The notes below the pieces were generated by a model. That model ran no database searches. It was not told the origin of the DNA and saw only the letters and a program-made list of their open reading frames with translations. Source: CAZXYF01 sp964644705 (GTDB taxonomy: Bacteria > Planctomycetota > Brocadiia > SM23-32). Taken from it: a stretch of DNA of 34,502 nt. This document shows positions 8,360 to 16,330 of the stretch, one piece after another; position 1 is the stretch's first letter; the number at the start of each line of letters is the position of its first letter. The translations under genes were made by a program, and so were the position numbers. The DNA lies in contig CAZXYF010000010.1 in NCBI GenBank assembly GCA_964644705.1, positions 1 through 34,502 on the forward strand, read 5' to 3'.

Positions 8360-9208
8360 TCAGCCTTCCATCAGATCCTGCCGAATGGATTTCAGCAATG
8401 TGATGGCTTGCCGGATGTCATCGATTTGTCGCTGTCCAGAGACCTCACGTTCTATTGTGAGGGGCCCGCGGTAGCCGATATCCACCAGAGTGGAGATGAA
8501 CTTGCGGATATCCACATCCCCCTGGCCCAGCGGAGTCTCCACCCCGAAATCTTCACCAGGATTATCGCTCCACGTGGCATCTTTACAGTGGCAGCTCGAT
8601 ACGTGCTGGCCCACGTGGCTCAACGCGGGAAGGGGGTCACCGCTGCCGTAAATAATCATGTTGGCGGGATCAAAATTGATGCCGAGATTCGGGCGACCGA
8701 CTTCTTCGATGAAATGATGAAGTGTCTGTGCGGTTTCCTGTCCCGTCTCAAGATTAACATCAAGCTCCTGGGCGCGACAGTATTCGCAGATTCCTTTCAC
8801 AACGCCGACAATTTCGGCGAATTCCGGTGTATCCCAGTCTTCAGGGATGAATCCCACGTGTAGCCCGATGCCGGGAGCGCCTGTTTCCCGGGCGAAATCC
8901 GCGATCTGGCGGGTCAATTCCACACGTTCGTGGCGGGTGTCCTCGGGAACCAGACCGACTGTCTCGCGGACAGCCTGGATGCTGGCATAGCTTTCCCCCG
9001 GGTATCCGCAAAAAATGAGAGTAATGTCGATATCTGCTTCCTCAAATTTATCACGTACCTGTCGTGCGTACTGCGCGTCTAATTTTTCGGTGGGCGGGGC
9101 GTGAACTTGGGCAGTTGGCACATTGAGGTCTTGAATTTGGGCGAGGCTGGCATCGAGTCCTTCGCCGAGGCCGGCAAATACACCCAGAGGGAGGGGAGCT
9201 TGAGTCAA
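8360..9208 (-). CDS. Sugar phosphate isomerase/epimerase (xylose isomerase-like TIM barrel)
   Basis: 282 aa, AP-endonuclease-2 superfamily. Metal-ligand residues are in the expected places: Glu in NLETGQE, Asp in NFDPANM, His in SCHCKDA and Glu in TIEREV. Such enzymes interconvert keto-sugars or inosose-type substrates in the cytoplasm; the substrate is not predictable. The start is TTG, supported by GAGGAGA about 8 nt upstream and by the lack of any better start. It is the first gene of an operon with the secreted SGNH protein, from a near-consensus promoter at 9268-9296. Confidence 0.85.
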   Translation of the reverse strand: MTQAPLPLGVFAGLGEGLDASLAQIQDLNVPTAQVHAPPTEKLDAQYARQVRDKFEEADIDITLIFCGYPGESYASIQAVRETVGLVPEDTRHERVELTRQIADFARETGAPGIGLHVGFIPEDWDTPEFAEIVGVVKGICEYCRAQELDVNLETGQETAQTLHHFIEEVGRPNLGINFDPANMIIYGSGDPLPALSHVGQHVSSCHCKDATWSDNPGEDFGVETPLGQGDVDIRKFISTLVDIGYRGPLTIEREVSGQRQIDDIRQAITLLKSIRQDLMEG

Positions 9209-9267
9209 AAGATAATCTCCTCATCAAAGAATGACGCAGGTTAGATACTAAAAGAGCCCGAATGGCC

Positions 9268-9296
9268 AATATACCGCTCCTGAAATGTTGTGTCAA
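9268..9296 (-). promoter_or_regulatory. Strong sigma70-type promoter for isomerase-SGNH operon
   Basis: Minus-strand TTGACA (plus 9291-9296), exactly 17 nt, then TATATT (plus 9268-9273). The start would be near 9261, about 50 nt before the TTG start. Confidence 0.7.
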
Positions 9297-9331
9297 TTCT
9301 TGAGAGCAGCACTACGAGCGTCGCTGGTACG

Positions 9332-9360
9332 TTGATATCTGGAGGGGTGTCGTTTATCAT
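9332..9360 (+). promoter_or_regulatory. Promoter of ppiD-like/ribF operon
   Basis: TTGATA (9332-9337), 17-nt spacer, TATCAT (9355-9360). It is divergent from the isomerase promoter, with the two -35 boxes about 35 nt apart. Confidence 0.6.
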
Positions 9361-9409
9361 TCTGAATCTGCTTGGTTCCGTTTAATACTGTCCAAAAGGA
9401 TATCAGTTC

Positions 9410-11239
9410 ATGGCTACGGGATGGATGAGGGAAAATCGTAAGATCGTTCTGGCGGTACTGGTGGTCGTCTTAATGGTTGCGTGGGGAGCCATTCCCGCAT
9501 TACGGTATTTGATGGTGGATGGCGGCCGAACGTATGGCACCATTCGTGGGGAGCAAATTGGCCCCACGCAGATGCGTAAAGCAGGGCGTGAACTCAATAA
9601 ATTGAGACAGGCTGGAGTGCTGCGTCCGGACAAAGGGATCGGGGGATTCATCTTTGGGGGCGAGTCTAAAGCCGGAGGAACGGATGCGGCATGGCGATAT
9701 CTGGTTCTGTTGCATGAGGCGCGTAGCGCGGAAATCCACGTTATGCCCGGTGAATATCAGGGCTTATTCGCACCTCAGGGCCCGTTACCCACGGGTGATT
9801 CCACGCTCCGTGATGGCATAATAAATCTGATAAAGATCAGTAAGCTTATGGCTTTTCAACGGGGAACCACCTATGTGAGCACCGCCGAGCAGTGGATGGA
9901 TTATAATTACAAACAGTATGAGCTGGATTTAAATCTGGTGCAGATCGATCCCACGGTTTTTCGTTCTCAAGTTGAAGTCACACCTGACGAAATTCGGGAC
10001 TTTTATGAGGCTCATAAAAACATCCGGCCGGACACGAAGGGGGGACGAGTCGGTTACAAAGCGCCTCCACGGGCAAAAATGGAATACGCGATCGCATCGG
10101 TGGAAGAATGCAAGAAGTTGGTTGATGTCAGTGAGGGGGAGATAAAGAAATACTATCAGGAACATAAGGGGGAGTATGAGATAAAGAAGGAAAAAGGGGA
10201 GACGGCTGAGGAGACGAAGGATGACTCTCCCGGCGAGAATGATGGCGAAGCAAAGGAAAGCGAAGAAAATGAGAACAATGAAAATCCCCGCTACAAACCA
10301 CTCAAGGAAGTGCGCGAGCAGATAAAAGAGACACTTGTCGAGAACAAGGCCGAAAAATTGGCCAGAGAAAAAGTGGAGAAGGCGCTGGAGGATCTGGACG
10401 CGACAACCGCCCAGTTCATGAATGAGCCACATCCCGTGCAGCAGATGGCGAAAAGGTATGATTGCCAGTATGTTGTTCCCGTCACCGATGGAGGGCGAAA
10501 ATATCTGTCCCGAAAAGAAATGAAAAAACAGGTTCCCGGGGGATCGAAGGTGGTGAAACGGGTGTTCGATCAAGCAATTGAAATTAATTATTACAGTTTT
10601 CTGGAGACCCCAGAGGGGCCGATGATTGTTCAGGTGCTGGACCGCAAAAAAGCCCAGCCCGAGCCATTTGAGGAGGTCCGTGAAAAAGTGGAGGATGATT
10701 TGCGTCGGGAAAAGGCGCTGAACCGCGCCCGGACGGTTGCCGATAATCTTGTTGCCAGGGTTCGGGAGACGTCCTTGGACGCGGCGGTTAAGACCATGAA
10801 TGAACAGCTGCTTGCGGAGCTGGGTCCCCTGCCGGCGAATGGGAAGAATGAAAATGGTGCGCAGCCGGACGACGAAAAGGGGTCGGAAAAACCGGACGAA
10901 GCAGCAGCTCGAAAAAATTATCTCCAGGTGAAAAACACCGGCTATATCCCGCGGACGCAGGCGGTCATCCAAGCAGTGGGGGCGCGGTGTCCGAATGTTC
11001 TGGAAAAAGCGACGCTGATGGAAACAGGAGCGCTGAAGGCGGTGGTAGAGCGTGCACGGGGGGAAATGGCCGTATATGTTGTTGAGAAAAACGGGGCCAG
11101 AAATCCGAGTGCCGCGGGGTTCTGGCCATGGAAACAACGTCGGCGCCTCATGACGCTTTTTACCGCTCCACGTAAGAAGACGCAGCGGTGGTTGGACGGC
11201 CTGATGAAACGTTTCCCTTTGCCCACCACTGAAAAATGA
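9410..11239 (+). CDS. PpiD/SurA-like membrane-anchored periplasmic chaperone
   Basis: 609 aa. An N-terminal anchor (about 10-30, IVLAVLVVVLMVAWGAI) places the rest in the periplasm. The N-terminal half has the SurA_N-like helical fold, with two units of the type V-(T/S)-x-x-EI-x-x-(F/Y)Y-x-x-H (VTPDEIRDFYEAHK; VSEGEIKKYYQEHK). An acidic low-complexity stretch at about 258-298 stands where PpiD proteins usually carry a parvulin PPIase domain; no parvulin signature is seen. The part after it (YKPLKEVREQIKETLVENKAEK; PFEEVREKVEDDLRREKALNRA) matches the C-terminal PpiD pattern. AAGGA lies 9 nt before the ATG. It overlaps ribF by ATGA. Likely a folding helper for outer-membrane or periplasmic proteins without isomerase activity. 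Confidence 0.75.
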   Translation: MATGWMRENRKIVLAVLVVVLMVAWGAIPALRYLMVDGGRTYGTIRGEQIGPTQMRKAGRELNKLRQAGVLRPDKGIGGFIFGGESKAGGTDAAWRYLVLLHEARSAEIHVMPGEYQGLFAPQGPLPTGDSTLRDGIINLIKISKLMAFQRGTTYVSTAEQWMDYNYKQYELDLNLVQIDPTVFRSQVEVTPDEIRDFYEAHKNIRPDTKGGRVGYKAPPRAKMEYAIASVEECKKLVDVSEGEIKKYYQEHKGEYEIKKEKGETAEETKDDSPGENDGEAKESEENENNENPRYKPLKEVREQIKETLVENKAEKLAREKVEKALEDLDATTAQFMNEPHPVQQMAKRYDCQYVVPVTDGGRKYLSRKEMKKQVPGGSKVVKRVFDQAIEINYYSFLETPEGPMIVQVLDRKKAQPEPFEEVREKVEDDLRREKALNRARTVADNLVARVRETSLDAAVKTMNEQLLAELGPLPANGKNENGAQPDDEKGSEKPDEAAARKNYLQVKNTGYIPRTQAVIQAVGARCPNVLEKATLMETGALKAVVERARGEMAVYVVEKNGARNPSAAGFWPWKQRRRLMTLFTAPRKKTQRWLDGLMKRFPLPTTEK

Positions 11240-12177
11240 GTTCTATGGACGTCTATTACTGGCCACAGTGTGGGTGCTCTCTGATGGACGATAGCGTGGC
11301 GACGTTGGGGGTGTTTGACGGCGTGCATGTCGGCCACAAGGAGATTATGCGTCATGTGCGAGACGCTGCGCGGGAACGTGATCTTCCCGGCGTGGTGATA
11401 ACCTTTGACCGTCACCCAACCGATGTCCTGCAGAACGCGTCCGAACCATTCATAACTTCCCTTGAGCACCGTCTGCAACTGTTCGGCGAGGTCGGAATGG
11501 ACGCTTCGGTTGTGATTGAATTCACCGCGGATGTTGCACAGATGGAAGCGCCGGAGTTCGCGCGATGTTTTTTCCGGGACCTGCTCGGGGTGAACAAACT
11601 CATACTCGGTTTTGATGCCCGGTTCGGTCACAGGGCAAAGGGCGACATCGACATGTGTCGGGAGATGGAGGAGGAGTTGGATATGGAGACCGAACAGGTG
11701 TCTCCTGTATACGTGGAGGGGAAAGTTGCATCGAGCACTCGCGTGCGGAAAGCGGTGCAGGAGGCTGATCTGGACCTGGCCAGAAAACTTTTGGGTCGGC
11801 CGTTCTCGCTTCTGGGGACGGTGGTGCATGGAGCGGGGCTCGGGCGGGAACTGGGGTATCCGACCGCCAACCTTGATGTTCATCATGAGCTTATGCCGGA
11901 AGCCGGCGTGTATGCGACGCGCGTGAGAGTTGGCGGTGCTGATTACCGGTCTGTTACCAGTGTGGGCGACCGAAAAACGTTTCCGGAGTTGAGCACCGGC
12001 CACCCAGTTGTTGAGGTTCATATAATCGAATCGGACGAAGATCTGTATGGGAAAGATGTTGAGGTTCGATTTTTGGAACGGCTGCGGCCTCAGAGACGAT
12101 TTGATACCGCCGAGCAGCTTGTTGAGCAGATTGGTCGTGATGTGCGGACGGCCCGACGGATATTGGACGATTCCTGA
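11236..12177 (+). CDS. ribF: Bifunctional riboflavin kinase / FAD synthetase
   Basis: Makes FMN from riboflavin and then FAD in the cytoplasm. It is 313 aa, the usual length. The N-terminal nucleotidyltransferase domain has GVFDGVHVGH (HxGH-type motif), TFDRHP and the SSTRVR motif. The C-terminal kinase domain has GRPFSLLGTVVHGAGLGRELGYPTAN and the terminal ..VEVHIIESDEDLYGKDVEVRFLERLRPQRRFDT block. Its ATG overlaps the preceding stop (ATGA), giving translational coupling with the chaperone gene. No FMN riboswitch is seen, as expected for an internal operon gene. Confidence 0.95.
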   Translation: MSSMDVYYWPQCGCSLMDDSVATLGVFDGVHVGHKEIMRHVRDAARERDLPGVVITFDRHPTDVLQNASEPFITSLEHRLQLFGEVGMDASVVIEFTADVAQMEAPEFARCFFRDLLGVNKLILGFDARFGHRAKGDIDMCREMEEELDMETEQVSPVYVEGKVASSTRVRKAVQEADLDLARKLLGRPFSLLGTVVHGAGLGRELGYPTANLDVHHELMPEAGVYATRVRVGGADYRSVTSVGDRKTFPELSTGHPVVEVHIIESDEDLYGKDVEVRFLERLRPQRRFDTAEQLVEQIGRDVRTARRILDDS

Positions 12178-12267
12178 ACCGGGTGAGGGGAGGAGCCAGT
12201 ACCGCTTGACCGGGATCATACGGCGGCGCATCCGGACGCGGTAGCCTCTTCAGCGGAAGTTTTGCGT

Positions 12268-12296
12268 TTGACATGGATGCGCTCTCTCAGTATATT
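12268..12296 (+). promoter_or_regulatory. Strong promoter upstream of gap
   Basis: TTGACA (12268-12273), a 17-nt spacer, TATATT (12291-12296). The start would be near 12303, giving an untranslated leader of about 147 nt before gap in which no known riboswitch is recognised. Confidence 0.7.
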
Positions 12297-12449
12297 CTTT
12301 CAACAGAACGGGGCGTTTATGCTCCAACTGGGGGTAGCAAGTTTGTGTTTCATTCCGCTCTCGACAGGCGGGTGTTTTGTGTTTCAGTTTGCATATCTGT
12401 AGGCTTTAGATCACACAGTGTAACTTACTGACGTAAAGGAGACTGACCA

Positions 12450-13460
12450 ATGGCGATTCGGGTTGGAATCAATGGTTTTGGACGTATTGGGCGACTTGTG
12501 TTTCGTATATTGATGGATCGGGATGATTTTGAAGTCGTTGCTATCAACGACCTGGCAGATCCAGAAACCCTGGCATATCTGCTGGAATATGACAGCGTGC
12601 ATGGGACGCTTGACGCTGACGTGGAAGCGGCGGAAGACGGGATTGTCGTCGATGGGGAAAAATACGACGTGCTGTCGGTCATGGATCCTACTGAGCTGCC
12701 CTGGGATGAGGAAGACGTCTATTTCGCCGTGGAATCAACCGGCGTGTTCCGCTATCGTTCCGGAGAAAAGGGCGGTTATGGCGACCATCTTGAAGCGGGG
12801 GCAGAAAAGGTTCTGCTGACGGTCCCGGCCAAGGATGAAGTGGACGCGACAATCGTTCTGGGCGTCAACGATGAGGTTCTCAGCCCGGACGACAAATGCA
12901 TTTCGAACGCCTCCTGCACGACGAACTGTCTGGGCCCGATCACCAAGGTTCTGAATGACTCATTTGGGATCGAAAAGGGCCTTATGACCACGGTGCATGG
13001 CTACACGAACAATCAGAGCACATGTGACACAATCAGCGGCAAAATCCGCCGTGGACGTGCCGCCGCGGTCAACATCATCCCGACGACGACCGGTGCTGCC
13101 CAGGCGATTGGTAGCGTGATTCCGGAACTCGACGGAAAACTCGATGGTATGGCCATGCGCGTGCCGGTTCCGTGCGGCAGTATCGTTGATATGACGGCTC
13201 AGGTGAGTCGTGAAACCAGCATTGAAGAAGTAAATGCAGCCATGAAAGAAGCGGCCGACGGCGCCATGGAAGGGATTCTGGCGTATGAATCCGATGAAGT
13301 GGTGAGCACGGATATCCTGGATCGTCCGGAAAGTTCCATTCTGGACAGCATCCAGACCAACGTCATCGGCGACATGGTTAAAGTCCTGAGCTGGTATGAC
13401 AACGAGTGGGGTTACTCCAATCGCGTGGTTGATCTGATGGAGCGTGCCGCGACGATGTAA
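12450..13460 (+). CDS. gap: Glyceraldehyde-3-phosphate dehydrogenase, type I
   Basis: Phosphorylating, NAD-dependent GAPDH of glycolysis/gluconeogenesis in the cytoplasm. It is 336 aa. The Rossmann motif is VGINGFGRIGR, with Asp34 (AIND) favouring NAD+. The active site is SNASCTTNC with Cys156, and the base is His183 in TTVHGYTNNQ. The substrate/phosphate site is NIIPTTTGAAQA, and the C-terminus is WYDNEWGYSNR. The segment after the histidine (STCDTISGKIRRGRAAA) departs from the usual D-x-x-HKD-x-RRARAAA. AAAGGAG lies 10 nt before the ATG. It has its own promoter and is followed by a terminator before pgk. Confidence 0.97.
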   Translation: MAIRVGINGFGRIGRLVFRILMDRDDFEVVAINDLADPETLAYLLEYDSVHGTLDADVEAAEDGIVVDGEKYDVLSVMDPTELPWDEEDVYFAVESTGVFRYRSGEKGGYGDHLEAGAEKVLLTVPAKDEVDATIVLGVNDEVLSPDDKCISNASCTTNCLGPITKVLNDSFGIEKGLMTTVHGYTNNQSTCDTISGKIRRGRAAAVNIIPTTTGAAQAIGSVIPELDGKLDGMAMRVPVPCGSIVDMTAQVSRETSIEEVNAAMKEAADGAMEGILAYESDEVVSTDILDRPESSILDSIQTNVIGDMVKVLSWYDNEWGYSNRVVDLMERAATM

Positions 13461-13525
13461 ACCCATTACTCTGATATCCGCCGAAGCGAATGTTGGTTGT
13501 GGCGGATAGATGAAGGCGAACTTGA

Positions 13526-13558
13526 GGGGTGCTTCTCAGCGGAGGCACCCCTTTTTTT
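13526..13558 (+). terminator. Intrinsic terminator between gap and pgk
   Basis: A 10-bp stem GGGGTGCTTC/GAGGCACCCC with a 6-nt loop is followed by seven T. A second palindrome TATCCGCC/GGCGGATA (13475-13508) precedes it. It sits 38 nt from the pgk start, so it would attenuate rather than fully separate the two genes unless pgk has a separate promoter. Confidence 0.85.
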
Positions 13559-13595
13559 ACACGAGAGGGTCAAGCCGAAGGGAGAGATTGTTTCC

Positions 13596-14774
13596 ATGAA
13601 GACGATCAGCGATGTCAAAGACCGGATGAACGGTAAACGTGTGTTGATGCGCGTGGATTTTAATGTTGCTCTCGACAAAGAGACGGGGGAAATTACGAAT
13701 GACCTGCGCATTCGGAGGGCACTGCCCACTATCAATATGGCAGTGGATAATGGCGCCAAGCTTATCCTCATGAGTCATCTGGGGCGTCCGAAGGGAGAGG
13801 TAAAGCCAGAATTAAGTATGGACAAAGTGGCGGATCGACTGGGGGAACTGATGGGAACATCCGTCTCGTTCGCGGACGATTGTATTGGTGAGGAAGCGGA
13901 GAAGAAAGCACAGGCTCTTGCCTCCGGCGACGTTCTGGTGCTGGAAAATTTGCGATTCCACGCGGGTGAAAAGGCGAATGATCAGGAATTTGCACGCTCG
14001 CTGGCCTCGCTGGGCGAGATGTACATCAATGATGCATTCGGCACCGCTCATCGTGCGCACGCCTCGACGGCGGGCGTTCCCGAATACCTGCCGTCCTGCG
14101 CGGGGCTGCTCATTGAGAGGGAAATGAAAAATCTCTCGAAAGCAGTGAACGATCCGGATCATCCTTATGTCGCGATAATGGGCGGAGCGAAGGTGAGTGA
14201 TAAGATCGAAGCCATTCGAAGTCTTCTGGATCGGGCGGATACGCTGTTGGTTGGCGGCGCCATGGCCTACACTTTTTTGAAACAAAAAGGTGTGGATGTC
14301 GGCGACTCAATGGTGGAGGACGATAAGCTCGATCTGGCGGGAGAACTGATGGAGGAATATCCCGGGAAAATCATGCTACCGGTGGATCATGTCGTGGCGG
14401 CAGACGTGTCTGAAGAGGTGGACACTGAGGTCTGTGAACAGGATATACCGGACGGAATGATTGGACTGGACATTGGCCCCAGAACTGCGGAGGCCTATGC
14501 CGAAGAAATTGAGAAGGCGGCTCTGGTCACCTGGAATGGCCCGATGGGGTATTTTGAGATCGACTCGTTTGCGGATGGCACGAACGCCATCGCGCGGGCC
14601 CTGGCAGCATGCTCGGGGATGACCATTGTCGGTGGCGGTGAGACCTCGGAAAGTGTGGAGAAACTTAATCTGCAGGAAGAAGTGAGCCACGTATCGACCG
14701 GTGGCGGGGCTTGCCTGGATCTCCTGTCGGGTAAAGATTTGCCGGGAATTGTTGCCCTTGAAACGGGGGAGTGA
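13596..14774 (+). CDS. pgk: Phosphoglycerate kinase
   Basis: Converts 1,3-bisphosphoglycerate plus ADP to 3-phosphoglycerate plus ATP, the step after GAPDH. It is 392 aa, as usual for bacteria. The N-terminal domain has RVLMRVDFNV, SHLGRPKG and LENLRFHAGE, the hinge AGLLIEREM, and GGAKVSDKI. The C-terminal nucleotide domain has GGAMAYTFLK, TWNGPMGYFE and GGGETSESV, ending STGGGACLDLLSG. The ATG is preceded by AGGGAGAG at about 8 nt. An in-frame extension reaches upstream through the terminator and is rejected. The stop directly abuts the rpe-like ATG. Confidence 0.97.
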   Translation: MKTISDVKDRMNGKRVLMRVDFNVALDKETGEITNDLRIRRALPTINMAVDNGAKLILMSHLGRPKGEVKPELSMDKVADRLGELMGTSVSFADDCIGEEAEKKAQALASGDVLVLENLRFHAGEKANDQEFARSLASLGEMYINDAFGTAHRAHASTAGVPEYLPSCAGLLIEREMKNLSKAVNDPDHPYVAIMGGAKVSDKIEAIRSLLDRADTLLVGGAMAYTFLKQKGVDVGDSMVEDDKLDLAGELMEEYPGKIMLPVDHVVAADVSEEVDTEVCEQDIPDGMIGLDIGPRTAEAYAEEIEKAALVTWNGPMGYFEIDSFADGTNAIARALAACSGMTIVGGGETSESVEKLNLQEEVSHVSTGGGACLDLLSGKDLPGIVALETGE

Positions 14775-15470
14775 ATGCAGCAAAGCTCGGCCATCAAGAT
14801 TGCCCCGGCCATCATGGATGCCGATCTGGCGCGCGTTTCCGAGGAAGTCCGGGCCCTGGAAACCACAGGCGTGGATATGCTTCACGTTGACATCATGGAT
14901 GGGCATTACGTACCATCTCTGGTGGGTGGCCGTCGGGTGGTGGCCGCAATTAAGCGTGAAGCTTCCATCCCGGTGGATGTCCACCTTATGGTGACTAATC
15001 CGGATCCGGCGGCGGAGTGGTTTATTGATTCCGGGGCGGATACGCTCCTGTTTCATCCGGAGGTTGCGGATGATCCGGAAGCCACAATCCGTCGCATCCA
15101 TGGCGCTAATCGCCGCGCCGGAATTGTGTTGAACCCCGGGATGGAAGCTGATATGGGCACGGGGTTGTATGAGATGGTCGAATGTGTGATGGTTATGACG
15201 GTTGTGCCGGGAAAAAGTGGACAGTCGTTCATGGAAGAGACCTGCGAGCTCATACCTGAGATCCGTCGTCGATGTTCCGCCGACACCGATGTGTACGTGG
15301 ATGGCGGCATAGACCCTGATACCGCTCCCGTTGCGGCGGCCTACGGAGCCAACGTGTTCGCGGCCGCGTCGGCATTTTTTGCGTCGGACCGATCATTTGC
15401 AAAAACAGAGAAGATGTTACGGTCCCGGACACAGAGTGCTCGACAAGACAGAATACAAAAAAACAAGTGA
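14775..15470 (+). CDS. rpe: Ribulose-phosphate 3-epimerase family enzyme
   Basis: TIM-barrel epimerase, normally interconverting ribulose-5-P and xylulose-5-P. It is 231 aa. Metal ligands are retained in HVDIMDGHYVPS, DVHLMV and YVDGGI. Two family hallmarks differ: the usual APSxL reads APAIM (Ser to Ala), and the phosphate loop NPGFGGQxF reads VPGKSGQSF. The HPE and LNP motifs also occur in hexulose-phosphate epimerases such as AlsE, so the substrate could differ. It starts right after the pgk stop with a GGGGGAG SD inside pgk, so the genes are co-translated. The C-terminal tail is basic. Confidence 0.85.
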   Translation: MQQSSAIKIAPAIMDADLARVSEEVRALETTGVDMLHVDIMDGHYVPSLVGGRRVVAAIKREASIPVDVHLMVTNPDPAAEWFIDSGADTLLFHPEVADDPEATIRRIHGANRRAGIVLNPGMEADMGTGLYEMVECVMVMTVVPGKSGQSFMEETCELIPEIRRRCSADTDVYVDGGIDPDTAPVAAAYGANVFAAASAFFASDRSFAKTEKMLRSRTQSARQDRIQKNK

Positions 15471-15481
15471 GGAAAAGAAAT

Positions 15482-16330
15482 ATGCGATTCTTCCAAAAAA
15501 AGAAACCCGTGCCGGATGGAGTATTTGTGAAATGTAAGGGTTGTGGAGAAATGGTGTACCGGAAGAACGTGGAGGAGTTGCTGCAGGTCTGCCCGGAGTG
15601 TAAATACCATTTCCGTATTGGAGCCAGGGAGCGCGTGAAAATACATGCGGACGAGGGCTCATTTGTAGAATTCGACACGGATCTGGTTTCCAGTGACCCG
15701 CTTGATTTTGAGGGTACTAAAATCTATTCCGACCAGATTGAGTCGGATATGGAAAAGACCGGACTGCACGAGGCGATTGTCTGCGGAACATGCACGATCG
15801 GGGGACGCGAGGCGGTGCTGGCGGCGATGGATTTTGATTTTCGTGGTGGCAGTATGGGCTGTGTCGTCGGCGAAAAAGTCGCCCGGGCTGCGGAAAAAGC
15901 ACGCGATGAAGGTCTTCCACTGGTGACATTTTCCAGCTCAGGAGGCGCTCGAATGCAGGAGGGGGCACTGAGCTTGATGCAAATGGCGAAAACCTGCGCG
16001 GCCCTCGAACGACTGCACGAAGCGCAAATCCCCTACATCAGCGTCATGTCTCATCCAACCACCGGAGGAGTGACCGCGAGTTGGGCGTCAATGGGAGATG
16101 TTATTGTCGCCGAACCCAAAGCGCTCATTGGATTTGCGGGGCGGCGGGTGATCGAACAGACAATCCAGGAGGAATTGCCGGACGATTTTCAAACGGCCGA
16201 GTTCCTTCTGGAGCATGGTTTTCTCGACAAGATTGTCGAGCGCAAGGATTTGAATGACACGCTGGAATCGGTAATCCATTATCTCTGGCCCGACTCCTCC
16301 GGGGGGGATACCGAATCCGCTTCAGGGTAG
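15482..16330 (+). CDS. accD: Acetyl-CoA carboxylase carboxyltransferase, beta subunit
   Basis: With AccA it transfers the carboxyl group from biotin to acetyl-CoA, giving malonyl-CoA for fatty acid synthesis. It is 282 aa. The N-terminal zinc finger is CKGCG..CPECK. The crotonase-like domain has SSGGARMQEGALSLMQMAKT, the oxyanion segment HPTTGGVTASWASMGD and GFAGRRVIEQT. The ATG at 15482 is preceded by GAGGA at about 9 nt; a GTG at 15467 overlapping the previous stop has no SD. The 3' end overlaps the convergent DUF4159 gene by 52 bp. No accA is in the window. Confidence 0.95.
   Translation: MRFFQKKKPVPDGVFVKCKGCGEMVYRKNVEELLQVCPECKYHFRIGARERVKIHADEGSFVEFDTDLVSSDPLDFEGTKIYSDQIESDMEKTGLHEAIVCGTCTIGGREAVLAAMDFDFRGGSMGCVVGEKVARAAEKARDEGLPLVTFSSSGGARMQEGALSLMQMAKTCAALERLHEAQIPYISVMSHPTTGGVTASWASMGDVIVAEPKALIGFAGRRVIEQTIQEELPDDFQTAEFLLEHGFLDKIVERKDLNDTLESVIHYLWPDSSGGDTESASG

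Noticed and set aside
9929..11137. Long minus-strand open frame (402 codons)
   Set aside because: It is antisense to the PpiD-like gene; the product is composed of low-information Phe/Leu/His-rich sequence typical of a shadow frame.
10942..12231. Long minus-strand open frame (429 codons)
   Set aside because: It is antisense to ribF, whose motifs are unmistakable.
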